Origin: Cohaesibacter intestini
GTDB taxonomy: Bacteria > Pseudomonadota > Alphaproteobacteria > Rhizobiales > Cohaesibacteraceae
Length of the DNA: 64,000 nt
Assembly (NCBI RefSeq): GCF_003324485.1
Contig: NZ_QODK01000003.1
Coordinates: 558,001 to 622,000 of the forward strand
Reading direction: 5' to 3'
This document shows positions 16,080-25,763 of this stretch, one piece after another (the first letter of the stretch is position 1; every line of letters starts with the position of its first letter). Made by a program: the position numbers and the translations under genes. A model generated the notes under the pieces. That model ran no database searches. It was not told the origin of the DNA and worked only from the letters and a program-made list of their open reading frames with translations.

Positions 16080-17735
16080 TCAATAAGTAACTGGAATAGC
16101 GATAGAATCGCGTGTCGGGTCGGGTACGGTCATTGCACTGTCCACGTCACAGGCACTTTGGGGACGCATAACGACCCGATCCCCTTCGGTTGCGACCGCA
16201 TAGGGTTCAAAAATCAGTTGGCCCTGCTGGCCGCCATTGCCAGAAACCGGCAATTCAGCGCGGAAACGCATCATGTTACCCGCCAGACCATAAGGTGGTA
16301 GTGACGGCAACAACTCAATCAGTGCTTCTGTGACGATTTGACCGGTCTTGTTATCAACAAGAGTGAGGTGGAACCCATCACACCAACTGCCCGGAACCTC
16401 CCCTTCAATCAGCATGTCGCCCCCCAGCTCGGCATTCTCCCTTACCCCGTCCAGATTGACGCTGGCCGTTGAAAAACCGGTTGCCGTATGACGCGAGACC
16501 AACATGGCATCGCCTTCAAACAGATCAGCATAGGAGGCATCAAGGGAGGCGGCAAAGATCGCTGTCGGAATATAGACCGCATAGGGGCCATCAGCCTCGG
16601 CCCCGAGCAGACCGGGATTGAAATGGAAGGTCAGTCCGGCAATCTTGCCGGACAGTTTTGAGGGCACCAGCGTGAAGGTGTTGAGCAGATCAAGATCCGG
16701 GTTGAGATCCTTCAGCCATGAATCCTGTTCGATGCTGATTGTCGTACCAAGGCGTATGGACTTCTGGCGCACGATATCGGCGCGCATATAGGCAGCAATC
16801 AGATTGATCGTGGCCTTCAATGCGTCATCATTCTGGCTTCCGAACAAATCGCGCAAACCAAAGGCCTTCTGTGAGCGGTGATCGAAGTTGAAGCTCAGAA
16901 GCTGAACATGCTTGTGTGCATCGCTCTCGGTGATGGTTTCCTTGAGAAACAGCGAGCTGAGCTCCGAGGACGAAAAGCGGTCTTCCACCCGACCGGAAAT
17001 AACCCGTTTCGGTCGATCTGTCCCGCTCGTGTTGCCCGGATTGGCTTTCTGCTGCGCGCGCAGCTCCTGCCATTGCGAAAGGGCTCTGTTTTCCAGTGTT
17101 CCACGCAGAATTCTGCTGATCCAAGGATGCTCTACCAGAGCATTCGGCATCAGATAGGAAATCGACGTATCTTGCGCATAAAGAAGGAAAGGACGTTGCT
17201 CGGTGAAAAGCACTGAAAAGCGCTGCCGTAAGCGGGGACCTTGCGGCACAATATTCGGTGCGCTGTCTTGTTGTGTATCCTTGGCTTCGGCTGTTGCGTC
17301 TGATGGTTTGAGCTGGCTTGCCGCCGCCGGCATGTCGGGGGCCTCTCCGACCGAGTCCTGCATTTGGCTTTTGTCGAGCGTGGTGGGCACATTCTCAAGG
17401 ACAGGACTGGTCAGCGCCCGTGGCATGCTCTCAACTGGCACTGCCGGATCCGATGCGGTCTCCGATTTTCTCTTTGTAGCATCCGGGCCTGAAAGCTCGT
17501 TCTGCTGAGCCGGGGCAGCCTCAGTCCTGTTCTCAACCAGTTTGGCTGGCGACGGCTTGAGCGTCGGGGTGGAAGGCAACAGGTCAATGCCCAAATCCTG
17601 GGGAGTGTCTTGCACCATAAAGCTGACCGGTTCTGCCAGTCCATCTGCCAATGCAGTGCCGTTGAGCAGCAACCCGCCCAGCAAGGTCAGGGACAAAAAC
17701 AGGCGAGCGGCACGGCTGGTGCCATGCGCATCCAT
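16080..17735 (-). CDS. Exported DUF3298-like protein with a long linker
   Basis: From ATG 17735 the protein has 551 residues, starting with a clear signal peptide (AARLFLSLTLLGGLLLNGTALA). Residues ~30-170 are a low-complexity linker rich in Pro, Ala, Ser and Glu. The rest resembles DUF3298/RsiV-type domains (VLFTEQRPFLLYA, LLSFNFDHRSQKAFGLRDLF, GLTFHFNPGLLGAEADGPYAVYIP). Function is unknown; RsiV-type domains of this kind bind lysozyme in Firmicutes, but nothing shows that here. A frame open to 17870 adds only a non-signal, cysteine-rich lead. Probably periplasmic. Confidence 0.68.
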   Translation of the reverse strand: MDAHGTSRAARLFLSLTLLGGLLLNGTALADGLAEPVSFMVQDTPQDLGIDLLPSTPTLKPSPAKLVENRTEAAPAQQNELSGPDATKRKSETASDPAVPVESMPRALTSPVLENVPTTLDKSQMQDSVGEAPDMPAAASQLKPSDATAEAKDTQQDSAPNIVPQGPRLRQRFSVLFTEQRPFLLYAQDTSISYLMPNALVEHPWISRILRGTLENRALSQWQELRAQQKANPGNTSGTDRPKRVISGRVEDRFSSSELSSLFLKETITESDAHKHVQLLSFNFDHRSQKAFGLRDLFGSQNDDALKATINLIAAYMRADIVRQKSIRLGTTISIEQDSWLKDLNPDLDLLNTFTLVPSKLSGKIAGLTFHFNPGLLGAEADGPYAVYIPTAIFAASLDASYADLFEGDAMLVSRHTATGFSTASVNLDGVRENAELGGDMLIEGEVPGSWCDGFHLTLVDNKTGQIVTEALIELLPSLPPYGLAGNMMRFRAELPVSGNGGQQGQLIFEPYAVATEGDRVVMRPQSACDVDSAMTVPDPTRDSIAIPVTY

Positions 17736-17920
17736 GCATTTGCCCTGATTGATCACTGCAAGCGGATTTTGCATTTGGGAGAAGGTCCGATCCGAAAAGA
17801 AAAACACTTTAACTATAAACATGCATCTGCACATAAATGAGGCAAGGCCCAATGACGCTCTTTTGCTCACCTTTTAAACACTTTAGGCCGCAAGGAGGAG
17901 GATTGGGAGAGAAAATTGGA

Positions 17921-18511
17921 TCAAGGTGTCCAAAGAATGCGTTGCAGGGTGGCCTGATCAAACTGATTGGCAGGAGGCAAACGGTCAAATGGGCCGGTGA
18001 AGCCGGAGATCGCGAAAATCAGCGTGACTTTTTCGGTGTTGGCCGCCTTGCAAATCCCCATGCCGCGCCAAAGACCAGTGCCCACCCGGCAGGCACTGCG
18101 TGGCAGACGTGATTGCGCAAAGGACATGCCAAGACGCTCGCCATTCGGTCCGGCCACCGCATCGCCAACGCCATGAACAACGCCGATCTTGCCGCCCGTG
18201 CCTTTGAAAATCTGAGCCATCTGCAAGCCATTGAGAAAGGCCGCATACGTCCATTGCGTTCCAGTTTCACCAGCGGTCTGAATCGTTTCGATCTGATAGC
18301 CCGGCATGGCCGCGCCAATAGCCTTCGGCCCATAGCTGGTCTCAGATGTTAGGCCCGCAACGCCTGCATCGGTCACACTCAACACTGCCTTGGGGGGCGG
18401 TGCTGCACCCTGATTGCCAATCGGCCCCATGGAAACACCGCAAGCTGCAAGCGTTGCGCTGACAAACACGAATGCCGCAGGGCGCAGAATTTTAGTAAGG
18501 AATGCACGCAT
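17921..18511 (-). CDS. Lipoprotein, DUF1131-like
   Basis: 196 residues from ATG 18511. The signal sequence ends in the lipobox SATLAACGVS, so the mature protein should be lipid-anchored at the cysteine. The mature part (LSVTDAGVAGLTSETSYG, GKIGVVHGVGDAVAGPNGE, MGICKAANTEKVTLIF) recalls DUF1131 lipoproteins such as E. coli YfeY; this family call is from memory. Two cysteines around ACRVGTG and GICKA could form a disulfide. It sits 185 bp upstream of the DUF3298-like gene on the same strand, so co-transcription is possible. Confidence 0.65.
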   Translation of the reverse strand: MRAFLTKILRPAAFVFVSATLAACGVSMGPIGNQGAAPPPKAVLSVTDAGVAGLTSETSYGPKAIGAAMPGYQIETIQTAGETGTQWTYAAFLNGLQMAQIFKGTGGKIGVVHGVGDAVAGPNGERLGMSFAQSRLPRSACRVGTGLWRGMGICKAANTEKVTLIFAISGFTGPFDRLPPANQFDQATLQRILWTP

Positions 18512-18694
18512 GAACTGAACTGACTGCTTTCTTCTTTTGTTTTGATGGCCGCTTGAGAAACGCCCATATCCGGCCAATGACGGGCCTGACAACGTCGGGT
18601 CAACGGTTCGCTCAAGACCGTTAGAACGAGAGCCTAACACCTAGTCCCACCGGGTGAAAGTAGTCATGGCCGTCCAATGGGGATAAGCAAGGGG

Positions 18695-18741
18695 TTAACC
18701 ATCATATTTGGATTGATCTTGACTTAATATGCGGCTTACAT
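18695..18741 (+). promoter_or_regulatory. CtrA half-site and possible promoter before ferritin
   Basis: A TTAACCAT half-site (18695-18702) is followed by TTGATC (18713-18718), a 17-bp spacer and TTACAT (18736-18741), which could be -35/-10 elements about 90 bp before the ferritin gene. The second TTAA needed for a full CtrA box is missing. The promoter reading is tentative. Confidence 0.3.
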
Positions 18742-18831
18742 TCAACAAATCACGTAAAATGGCGCGATACCAAGCCCTTCACGTTCTGTTACCCGGGAAC
18801 GGTGGCAGTCTCAAGACAAGGAATGACACGC

Positions 18832-19341
18832 ATGCTTAATGATACTGTTGCTGAAAAACTCAATGCTCAAATCAATAGCGAGCTGTTTGCCTCTCACCTC
18901 TATATGTCGATTGCGGCCTATTTCGCCTCGCTCGATCTGACCGGCATGGCAAAATGGTTTCAGGCCCACTCGATTGAAGAGCATGAGCATGCCCGCAAAC
19001 TGTTCAACTTCATGGAAAAAAGAGGCGGGCGCATCACCATCGGCAAGCTGGACGCACCCAAGGCGGAGTTTGACTCACCTGCGGATGCCTGGAAAACAGC
19101 GTATGAACATGAGAAGCATGTAACGGCCGCCATTCATGATATTTTCTCTGCCGCTGCAGAGGCTCGCGAATATGGCACCACGGCCATGCTGCAATGGTTT
19201 CTTGAGGAGCAGGTCGAGGAAGAGGATACCTTCCGCCGCAATTACAAATTGGCGCTGGCTGCGGGCGATGATGAGTGGAATCTTCAGGATATGGATGACC
19301 GTCTGGGGCAGCGAGCGCCAGCCCCGATGATCGAAGAATAA
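18832..19341 (+). CDS. Ferritin (non-heme iron storage)
   Basis: 169 residues from ATG 18832 (AAGGA upstream); in-frame starts at 18802 and 18823 are less good. The four-helix ferritin motifs are clear: NSELFASHLYMSIAAYF, HSIEEHEHARKLFNFM with the ferroxidase Glu and His, and WFLEEQVEEEDTFR. No Met heme ligand typical of bacterioferritin is obvious, so FtnA-type is preferred. It oxidises and stores iron in the cytoplasm. The ending RAPAPMIEE is short and acidic. A bidirectional terminator separates it from the convergent dipeptidase gene. Confidence 0.9.
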   Translation: MLNDTVAEKLNAQINSELFASHLYMSIAAYFASLDLTGMAKWFQAHSIEEHEHARKLFNFMEKRGGRITIGKLDAPKAEFDSPADAWKTAYEHEKHVTAAIHDIFSAAAEAREYGTTAMLQWFLEEQVEEEDTFRRNYKLALAAGDDEWNLQDMDDRLGQRAPAPMIEE

Positions 19342-19367
19342 GCATGGCTTTGCCACAAAGGAACACA

Positions 19368-19396
19368 AAAAAGCCGGGCAACGCCCGGCTTTTTTG
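19368..19396. terminator. Bidirectional terminator between ferritin and dipeptidase genes
   Basis: AAGCCGGGC (19371-19379), a 3-nt loop and GCCCGGCTT (19383-19391), with A- and T-runs on both sides, so it can stop transcription from either convergent gene. Confidence 0.88.
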
Positions 19397-19413
19397 TCTT
19401 TCAATCAAGGCGA

Positions 19414-20805
19414 TCAGGCATCAGCCAACGATGCAATCACCCGTGCCCAGGAGCGAATGCCCTTGTGGTAGCTCTTGAGATTATACTTCTCGTTTGGCGA
19501 ATGGATATTGTCCTCGTCAAGCGCAAATCCGATCAGCATCGAATCCATGCCCAAAATCGTCTTGAACTCACCGACGATTGGAATCGAGCCACCCATGCCC
19601 ATCAGAATGGCATCCTTGTTCCATTCATCCTTCAGGGCTTGCGCCCCTTTGGCCAGTGGCGGGAAGTCCGGCGACAGGCTGTGCGCTGGTCCAGCACCAT
19701 GCTCTTCGAAGGTTACCGTACAGTCAGCCGGGACGCGCGCCTCGACAAAGGCTCGCAGATTGTCGCGGATCTTGTCTGGATCCTGCTGGCCCACCAGACG
19801 GCAGGAGACTTTTGCTGACGCCTTGGAAGCAATAACCGTCTTGAAGCCATCGCCGGTATAGCCACCCATAATGCCATTGAATTCGCAGGTTGGTCGCGCA
19901 TTGATCTGTTCATAGACGCTGTAACCGGTCTCACCGGCCGGGATCGACAGATCAACTTCACCAAGGAAGCTCTTGCCGTCAAATGGCAGGGCATCCCATT
20001 GTGCCTTGACCTCTGGGGTCAACTCCTGCACGCCTTCATAAAAGTCCGGGATCTGAACGCGGCCATTCTCGTCATGCAAGTCGGCAAGGATTTTGCTCAG
20101 GATGCGGATCGGATTGGCAGCAGGCCCACCATACATGCCCGAATGCAAATCGCGGTCAGCCGCTGTGATGATGATTTCCTCACCAACCAGGCCACGCAAC
20201 ATTGTGGTGATGCTTGGTGTATCCGCATCAAACATGCCTGTATCACAGACCAGAGCCAGATCTTTTGACAGCTCGTCCTTGTTTGCATGCAGGAACGGCA
20301 ACAGGCTAGGGGAGCCGCTTTCCTCTTCTCCCTCAAACAGGAAGGATACCGCCAGCGGCAGCGAGCCCGCAACGGCCTTATAGGCACGGCAGGCCTCAAC
20401 AAAGGTCAGCAACTGTCCCTTGTCGTCCGATGTGCCGCGGCCCATCATCATTTTTACGCCTTTGCGCTCAACGATGGTTGGCTCGAACGGATCGGTGTTC
20501 CAAAGGTCGACCGGATCGACCGGTTGCACATCATAGTGACCATAAAACAGCACACTGGGACCGGCTTTTTCTGCTTGGTCAGCATCATGGGCAACGACCA
20601 TTGGGTGGCCGGGTGTGTCCCGTACTTCTGCCGTGAAACCGATGCCATTCAGCTCGCCCGCCAGCCAGTCAGCGGCTTTTCTGCACTCGTCATTATAGGC
20701 TGGATCCGTCGATATGGATTTGAACCGCACCAGCGCTTCAAGACGGGACAGGGACTCATCGATATGAGCATCGATATGATCAAGTACGGCATCAAGTTTA
20801 GACAT
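19414..20805 (-). CDS. M20/M25/M40-family dipeptidase
   Basis: 463 residues from ATG 20805, preceded by AAGGA; a frame open to 20937 has no support. The zinc-peptidase motifs are VLFYGHYDVQP (first His/Asp), GRGTSDDKGQL, LFEGEEESGSPSL (catalytic Glu) and HSGMYGGPAANP in the lid domain, then GGSIPIV and HSPNEKYNLKS near the end. These enzymes hydrolyse dipeptides in the cytoplasm. No signal peptide is present. It is convergent with ferritin, sharing the terminator at 19368-19396. Confidence 0.9.
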   Translation of the reverse strand: MSKLDAVLDHIDAHIDESLSRLEALVRFKSISTDPAYNDECRKAADWLAGELNGIGFTAEVRDTPGHPMVVAHDADQAEKAGPSVLFYGHYDVQPVDPVDLWNTDPFEPTIVERKGVKMMMGRGTSDDKGQLLTFVEACRAYKAVAGSLPLAVSFLFEGEEESGSPSLLPFLHANKDELSKDLALVCDTGMFDADTPSITTMLRGLVGEEIIITAADRDLHSGMYGGPAANPIRILSKILADLHDENGRVQIPDFYEGVQELTPEVKAQWDALPFDGKSFLGEVDLSIPAGETGYSVYEQINARPTCEFNGIMGGYTGDGFKTVIASKASAKVSCRLVGQQDPDKIRDNLRAFVEARVPADCTVTFEEHGAGPAHSLSPDFPPLAKGAQALKDEWNKDAILMGMGGSIPIVGEFKTILGMDSMLIGFALDEDNIHSPNEKYNLKSYHKGIRSWARVIASLADA

Positions 20806-21362
20806 CGAACATCCTTGTTGGATTATGTGAGTTCGTCGGGGGGAGGGGCGCAAAGAGCCCAATTGGGAAGAGGTCAATCTAACAGCAAGATGCCTCACTT
20901 GCCAGACAGCGGGGAGTGCTTTTTCCATCTCATGCACCGGCGTAAGGGAATCACTTCCAGTCTGAGGTAGCCAAATTGAGACTTGGGTGTAGTCAAAAGT
21001 AGCATGTAATTTGCGTCTTTTTCTAAAGTTAGTATATTTCGCAAATAAGATAATTATAATATAAAGACGCCATAAAAGACCGAAAGGTCAGTGAATTTGA
21101 CCGTTATGTCATGGAATTTTTGCTCTGAATTTACCTAAATAACTCAGTATTTCAGAGGGTTAAGCCTGTTTTGTGGCCCCTGCTATTCCGCAGGGCAGCT
21201 GTGCGACACGTGCGGCTGGTGGTCGCAAGACCGGGCTTTGCCAAACAGAGTGATGTGAATATGGCATAATCAAAGTGCAACTCAGGGGCGTTCATCCTTC
21301 CGCTGCGCACCGCGCATGGAGCGGGTGTCACCCCTCAACAGGCTCAGCACGGGAGGATCCAG
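20806..21362. other. 557-bp spacer before the SQR-family gene, no gene seen
   Basis: Bases ~21000-21140 are markedly AT-rich (for example TAATTATAATATAAAG near 21050), probably the promoter of the flavoprotein operon. I found no convincing reading frame, palindrome or RNA gene; GC content recovers after ~21170. Confidence 0.5.
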
Positions 21363-22694
21363 ATGTCCCAAATGCTCAAAGCGCTCACCCGCCCATCGCG
21401 CCGGGATCTGCTCAAATTTACCGCAGGCAGTGGTCTTCTTCTGACGGCAGCGGCCGCAGCATCCAACAGCAAGGCGCAAACCAAGACCAAGGCTCATATC
21501 GTTATCGCCGGTGCTGGGGCTGCCGGTCTTGCCGCGGCCAACCGGCTGGCCGCGCGGCTGGATGGGGTGAAAATCACCCTGATTGATGGTCGCAAACGTC
21601 ATCTTTATCAACCAGGTTTCACGCTGATTGCTGCAGGCCTCAAACCGGCCAACTATTCCGTTTCCTCCACCCGGGAATGGATGCCATCGGGGGCGGAACT
21701 GATCGAGGAAGCCGTTGCGGAGTTTGACCCGGAAGGCAACAAGGTCATCACCCAGAGCGGCAAGGCCATTGCCTATGACTACCTGCTGGTTACAACCGGT
21801 TTGATGTTGGATTTCGATGCCATCGAAGGCTTCGAAAAGAGCCTCATCGGCAAGGACGGCATAGGGGCGGTTTATGCGGGGCCGGAAGAAGCTGAAGCCA
21901 CATGGCGAGAAATGGACCGCTTCACAGATACAGGCGGCGTCGGTCTTTTCTACCGACCAGCGACCGGTATGAAATGTGCCGGTGCGCCACTCAAATATAC
22001 CTTCCTGACCGATGATCGAGCCCGCCGCAAAGGAACACGCGGCAAGATCGAAGTCCATTATGCCGCGCACAATAATGGCTTTTTCGGTGTGCCGATCGTC
22101 AATGAAAAGCTGCGCATGCTATTTGCCGACCGCGGCGTCAAGCCTGTCTTCAATCATGTGCTCAAAGCCATCGATCCGGGCAAGAAGATCTGCACCTTTG
22201 CCACACCGGACGGTGACAAGGACATGCCTTATGACTTCACCAACGTCATCCCGCCCATGCGGGCACCCGACGCTGTGTTGAACAGCCCACTGCCGATCCA
22301 TCCGGGCGATATGGCCAAAGGCGGCTGGGTGGATGTCGACAAATACAATCTGCGCCACAACCGCTTCAAAAATGTCTGGGCGGTTGGCGATGTTGCAGGC
22401 GTGCCAAAGGGCAAAACCGCTGCCTCGGTCAAATGGCAGGTACCGGTGGCGGTCGATCACATAATTGCCGACATCGAGGGCAAGACGTCCGACGAAGTCT
22501 ATAACGGCTATACCTCTTGTCCGCTGATTACCAAGATCGGACGGGCGATGCTGATCGAGTTTGATTACAACAACAATCTGGTGCCCAGCTTCCCCGGTGT
22601 CATTGCACCACTCGAAGAACTCTGGATTTCCTGGTTGATGAAGGAAATTGCGTTGAAAGCCACTTATTTGGCCATGGTGCGCGGCCGCGCCTAA
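21363..22694 (+). CDS. Tat-exported sulfide:quinone reductase-family FAD oxidoreductase
   Basis: 443 residues. The start has a twin-arginine signal (PSRRDLLKF, then GLLLTAAAAAS), so the folded flavoprotein is exported. It has the FAD dinucleotide motif VIAGAGAAGLAAANRLA and the SQR-like blocks YQPGFTLIAAGL, YLLVTTGL, VWAVGDVAG. Cysteines in GMKCAGAPLKY and YTSCPLIT match the places of redox-active cysteines in SQR. The ATG at 21363 follows GGGAGG. It is followed 23 bp later by a small membrane protein. Oxidation of sulfide or another sulfur compound with quinone is likely; the exact type is not certain. Confidence 0.82.
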   Translation: MSQMLKALTRPSRRDLLKFTAGSGLLLTAAAAASNSKAQTKTKAHIVIAGAGAAGLAAANRLAARLDGVKITLIDGRKRHLYQPGFTLIAAGLKPANYSVSSTREWMPSGAELIEEAVAEFDPEGNKVITQSGKAIAYDYLLVTTGLMLDFDAIEGFEKSLIGKDGIGAVYAGPEEAEATWREMDRFTDTGGVGLFYRPATGMKCAGAPLKYTFLTDDRARRKGTRGKIEVHYAAHNNGFFGVPIVNEKLRMLFADRGVKPVFNHVLKAIDPGKKICTFATPDGDKDMPYDFTNVIPPMRAPDAVLNSPLPIHPGDMAKGGWVDVDKYNLRHNRFKNVWAVGDVAGVPKGKTAASVKWQVPVAVDHIIADIEGKTSDEVYNGYTSCPLITKIGRAMLIEFDYNNNLVPSFPGVIAPLEELWISWLMKEIALKATYLAMVRGRA

Positions 22695-22717
22695 CCCTCG
22701 GCAAAGGAGTTGAAACA

Positions 22718-23071
22718 ATGAAAGAACTGACACTTTCCACCCTGCTGGCGGTTTTCGAGGAAGTTTTCGGCCCCGCCCTTTTCTGGGCGCTGGTTGCACT
22801 GGCAGTCATCGGCCTGATCGCCTTTCTTTATGTGCTGTTCCGGGAAAGGACACTCGCTTCGGGGCGCTTCCTGCGTTCCGAGATTGTCGGCGTCATTGGT
22901 GGCTTTGCGGCCATCTGGTTCGTCCAGACCATGACCTCTTCAGGCTATGGAGACATTGGCGGCCCGATCGATCTGATTATCCTCGCCTTGATCTGGATTG
23001 CCGGAGCGGTTGGTACGGTCATGGTGGCCTACACGCTCCAGGGACTGCTATTCAGCAACACCAAAGCCTGA
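22718..23071 (+). CDS. Small membrane protein, DUF5368-like, partner of the SQR-family enzyme
   Basis: 117 residues with three hydrophobic helices (LFWALVALAVIGLIAFLYVLF, IVGVIGGFAAIWFVQTM, LIILALIWIAGAVGTVMVAYTL). It follows the flavoprotein gene by 23 bp with an AAAGGAG site, and a strong terminator follows at 23097, so the two form an operon. The DUF5368 label is from memory. A membrane anchor or quinone-site partner for the exported flavoprotein is an inference from position. Confidence 0.7.
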   Translation: MKELTLSTLLAVFEEVFGPALFWALVALAVIGLIAFLYVLFRERTLASGRFLRSEIVGVIGGFAAIWFVQTMTSSGYGDIGGPIDLIILALIWIAGAVGTVMVAYTLQGLLFSNTKA

Positions 23072-23096
23072 GCAGTCTCTGACTTGAGAAAAACAA

Positions 23097-23121
23097 AACC
23101 GGGCTCTTGGCCCGGTTTTTT
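23097..23121 (+). terminator. Rho-independent terminator of the SQR-family operon
   Basis: AACCGGGC (23097-23104), loop TCTTG, GCCCGG (23110-23115) and a run of six Ts. Confidence 0.88.
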
Positions 23122-23148
23122 GCGTCTTGCGAAGGCAAGGGAAGGGGG

Positions 23149-23970
23149 TCACAGGAAAATTACCTCTTCCTCTGCCGAAGACCCACTGCGGCCCGGCGCT
23201 TTCAGGCGCTCGAGGGCGTCTTCGCGGTCCGGATCAGACGCCGGTTTTTCGCTTGGCTGACTGGCGGGCGATGGCTCGGGTTCTCTGCTTATGTCGCGCC
23301 GTGACAGGTTCAGAACATCGCTTTGGGACGGGGGCTCTTCCTCAGTGCCGTCAACAGCCAAGGTCTGGGATGCAGGCAAAGAAGCAGCTTGGCTTTCTCG
23401 GAACGCATCGGATTTCGCTGATGATTGATGAGTCTGACCTGATGGGATGGGAGAGGGCGAAGATATCGAACCAAATGCCGGATCGTCCTTTGGAGCTGGC
23501 ATGGCTTTGGTTTCCCGATGCTCCTGAATTTTCGGGGCTGACCAGCCCAGCTCTTCATCGCTCATCGGGATATAGCGCGCGGCAAGCTCCAGATGCTTTT
23601 GCACGGTTCCAGTGGAGGCCGGCAGGATCACCAGCGAGGCAAAACCCAGCTTTCTGGCATTGAGCACATCCTGAGTCGTCGCTTTTTTGGAACACAGGAT
23701 CAGGCACACCCCGCGCCCTCCCGCAAACTCGACATTGCGTGCCGGAATGAGAATGTTGGCAATGTCCTGCGGTCCATAGGCTTCATCAACAAACACCACA
23801 TCAACTTGGCCTGCCCCAATTGTGATAGTGGCCTGCTTGATGTCGGTCATGGAGATCGGATTGCGAATGTCACAATTCTTCAGCAGTTCTGCCCACAATT
23901 GCCGGTCATGCTTGCGTGGTGCAAGAATGAGAACCGAGAGATCTTTGATTGGTTTTAAGCGACGCGACAA
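23149..23970 (-). CDS. Degenerate receiver-like protein with long disordered tail
   Basis: 273 residues; start is TTG at 23970 with GAGG seven bases before. Residues ~1-130 look like a receiver fold (LSVLILAPRKHDRQLW, VDVVFVDEAYGPQDI, GRGVCLILCSKK, ASLVILPAS), with Asp59 as a possible acceptor but no Lys-Pro pair, so phosphorylation is doubtful. Residues ~150-265 are low-complexity (Ser, Pro, Glu) and probably unstructured. No output domain. The gene converges with the SQR-family operon. I do not recognise a named family. Confidence 0.62.
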   Translation of the reverse strand: MSRRLKPIKDLSVLILAPRKHDRQLWAELLKNCDIRNPISMTDIKQATITIGAGQVDVVFVDEAYGPQDIANILIPARNVEFAGGRGVCLILCSKKATTQDVLNARKLGFASLVILPASTGTVQKHLELAARYIPMSDEELGWSAPKIQEHRETKAMPAPKDDPAFGSISSPSPIPSGQTHQSSAKSDAFRESQAASLPASQTLAVDGTEEEPPSQSDVLNLSRRDISREPEPSPASQPSEKPASDPDREDALERLKAPGRSGSSAEEEVIFL

Positions 23971-24173
23971 GATGGCCTCACACTTCGAGATATCTATGCC
24001 AAATCCTCCCGCAGCAAAGACAAAGCGCCACGAAAGGATAAATTGTTGGTCAATGACTAGACGCCCTGAACAGGCAAGCCAGCAAAGGGTTCGTCTAGTG
24101 TCCGCTAGAATTCCTTGGATTTCGTAAACAGATACAGTTACTTTTGACTAATCATAGCGGTCGAAAGTCGCAG

Positions 24174-25763
24174 TCATCGCCCGCTTTTCAGACTGCCCAG
24201 AATGCCGCGCACCAAAGCTTTGCCAAGCGAAGTGGCGACCGAACGGGCAACGGACTTCATGGCCGCTTCAGCGACCGATTGCCTGTTGGAGCGGCGGCTG
24301 GTCGTCCTGCGTCGTGATTGCCGTGTTGGACGGTCGTCGCGGCCGAAATCCGGCAATGAGAAGCCTGTACGGCCTCGTTTCATGCGGCCTTGCTCTTCGC
24401 GTTGTTTGTCTTCCTTGGCCCGCTGCGCCGCTTCGCGCTTGGCCTTTTCGGCCGCCTGTTCCTTGAGGATCTCATAGGCGCTTTCACGGTCAACGACAGT
24501 GTCATAGACCCCCAATACCGGGCTGTTATTGATCACTGCTTGCCGCTCGGCCGACGTGATTGGCCCCAGACGTGAGCTAGGAGGGCGGATCAGGGTTTGT
24601 TGCACCATGGAAGGCACGCCCTTTTTCATCAGCGTCGACACCAGAGCCTCACCAACGCCCATTTCCATGATCACCTGGCGGGTATCAAGCGCGGGATTGG
24701 GCCGGAAGGTATCAGCGGCCACCTTCACGGCCTTCTGGTCGCGGGGTGTGAAGGCACGCAGCGCATGTTGCACCCGGTTGCCAAGCTGGGAGAGAACCCC
24801 ATCGGGCACATCGAGCGGGTTCTGGGTGACGAAATAGACACCGACGCCCTTGGAGCGGATCAGCTTGACCACTTGTTCGACTTTCTCGACCAGAATCTTC
24901 GGCGCGTCATCAAACAGCAAATGGGCTTCATCGAAGAAGAAGACGAGGCGAGGGCGGTCCCGGTCGCCGACTTCTGGCAGCTCTTCAAACAATTCAGACA
25001 GTAGCCACAACAGGAAGGTCGCGTAGAGACGCGGCGATTGCATCAACTTGTCTGCTGCGAGCACGGAGACCACCCCGCGTCCGTCACGGGTGGTGCGCAT
25101 CAGATCAAGGATATTCAGCGCAGTCTCGCCAAAAAACTGCTCTGCGCCCTGTTGTTCGAGCACCAGCAGATCGCGCTGGATGGCGCCGATCGAGGCGGTG
25201 GAAATATTGCCATAGGCGGCAGACAGTTCCTTGCGTCGCTCTTCCATATTGACCAGCAAGGCACGTAGATCCTTTAGATCAAGCAGCAACAGACCCTCGT
25301 CATCGGCCAGTTTGAAAGCGATGTTCAAAACCCCTTCCTGCGTGTCATTCAGCCCCAAAAGGCGTGCCAGCAGCAACGGGCCCATATCTGTGATCGTGGT
25401 GCGGATCGGATGGCCCTGTTCGCCGAACAGATCCCAAAAAATGGTTGGCATGGCTTCAAACACATACTTGTCTGCAAAACCGATTTTCTCCGCCCGCTTG
25501 GCGAGGAAATCCTTCGGTTCGCCCGCCGCTGCCAAGCCGGACAGATCGCCCTTGACGTCGGCACAGAAGACCGGCACCCCTGCATTGGAAAAGCCTTCCG
25601 TCAGGATCTGGAGGGACACCGTTTTGCCCGTCCCCGTTGCCCCGGTAATCAGGCCGTGTCGATTGGCCAATGCCAGATTGAGATATTCTCCCTGACTGGT
25701 CTCGCTCCCGTCTGCATTGGTAAGAAAAGAAGTTCCCAGATAGACCTTGCCGTCCTGCAGCAT
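24174..25763 (-). CDS. HerA/FtsK-like ATPase of the DUF853 (YjgR) family
   Basis: 529 residues from ATG 25763, preceded by GGGGAAAG; an in-frame ATG at 25841 is possible. Walker A is [12 protein letters not shown] and Walker B is [30 protein letters not shown] and [13 protein letters not shown] fit the HerA-type DUF853 proteins. The last ~100 residues are basic and Arg/Lys-rich ([12 protein letters not shown]), suggesting nucleic-acid or membrane contact. Probable DNA-translocating ATPase, partner unknown. No nuclease gene (NurA) sits beside it. Confidence 0.83.
   Translation of the reverse strand: MLQDGKVYLGTSFLTNADGSETSQGEYLNLALANRHGLITGATGTGKTVSLQILTEGFSNAGVPVFCADVKGDLSGLAAAGEPKDFLAKRAEKIGFADKYVFEAMPTIFWDLFGEQGHPIRTTITDMGPLLLARLLGLNDTQEGVLNIAFKLADDEGLLLLDLKDLRALLVNMEERRKELSAAYGNISTASIGAIQRDLLVLEQQGAEQFFGETALNILDLMRTTRDGRGVVSVLAADKLMQSPRLYATFLLWLLSELFEELPEVGDRDRPRLVFFFDEAHLLFDDAPKILVEKVEQVVKLIRSKGVGVYFVTQNPLDVPDGVLSQLGNRVQHALRAFTPRDQKAVKVAADTFRPNPALDTRQVIMEMGVGEALVSTLMKKGVPSMVQQTLIRPPSSRLGPITSAERQAVINNSPVLGVYDTVVDRESAYEILKEQAAEKAKREAAQRAKEDKQREEQGRMKRGRTGFSLPDFGRDDRPTRQSRRRTTSRRSNRQSVAEAAMKSVARSVATSLGKALVRGILGSLKSGR

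Noticed and set aside
18695-18702. Full CtrA box before ferritin
   Set aside because: Only the TTAACCAT half is present; the second TTAA at the right distance is missing on both sides. The same holds for 56926-56933.
21282-22070. Reverse 262-codon frame over the SQR-family gene
   Set aside because: The forward protein has a clear Tat signal and FAD motif; the reverse one shows no family.
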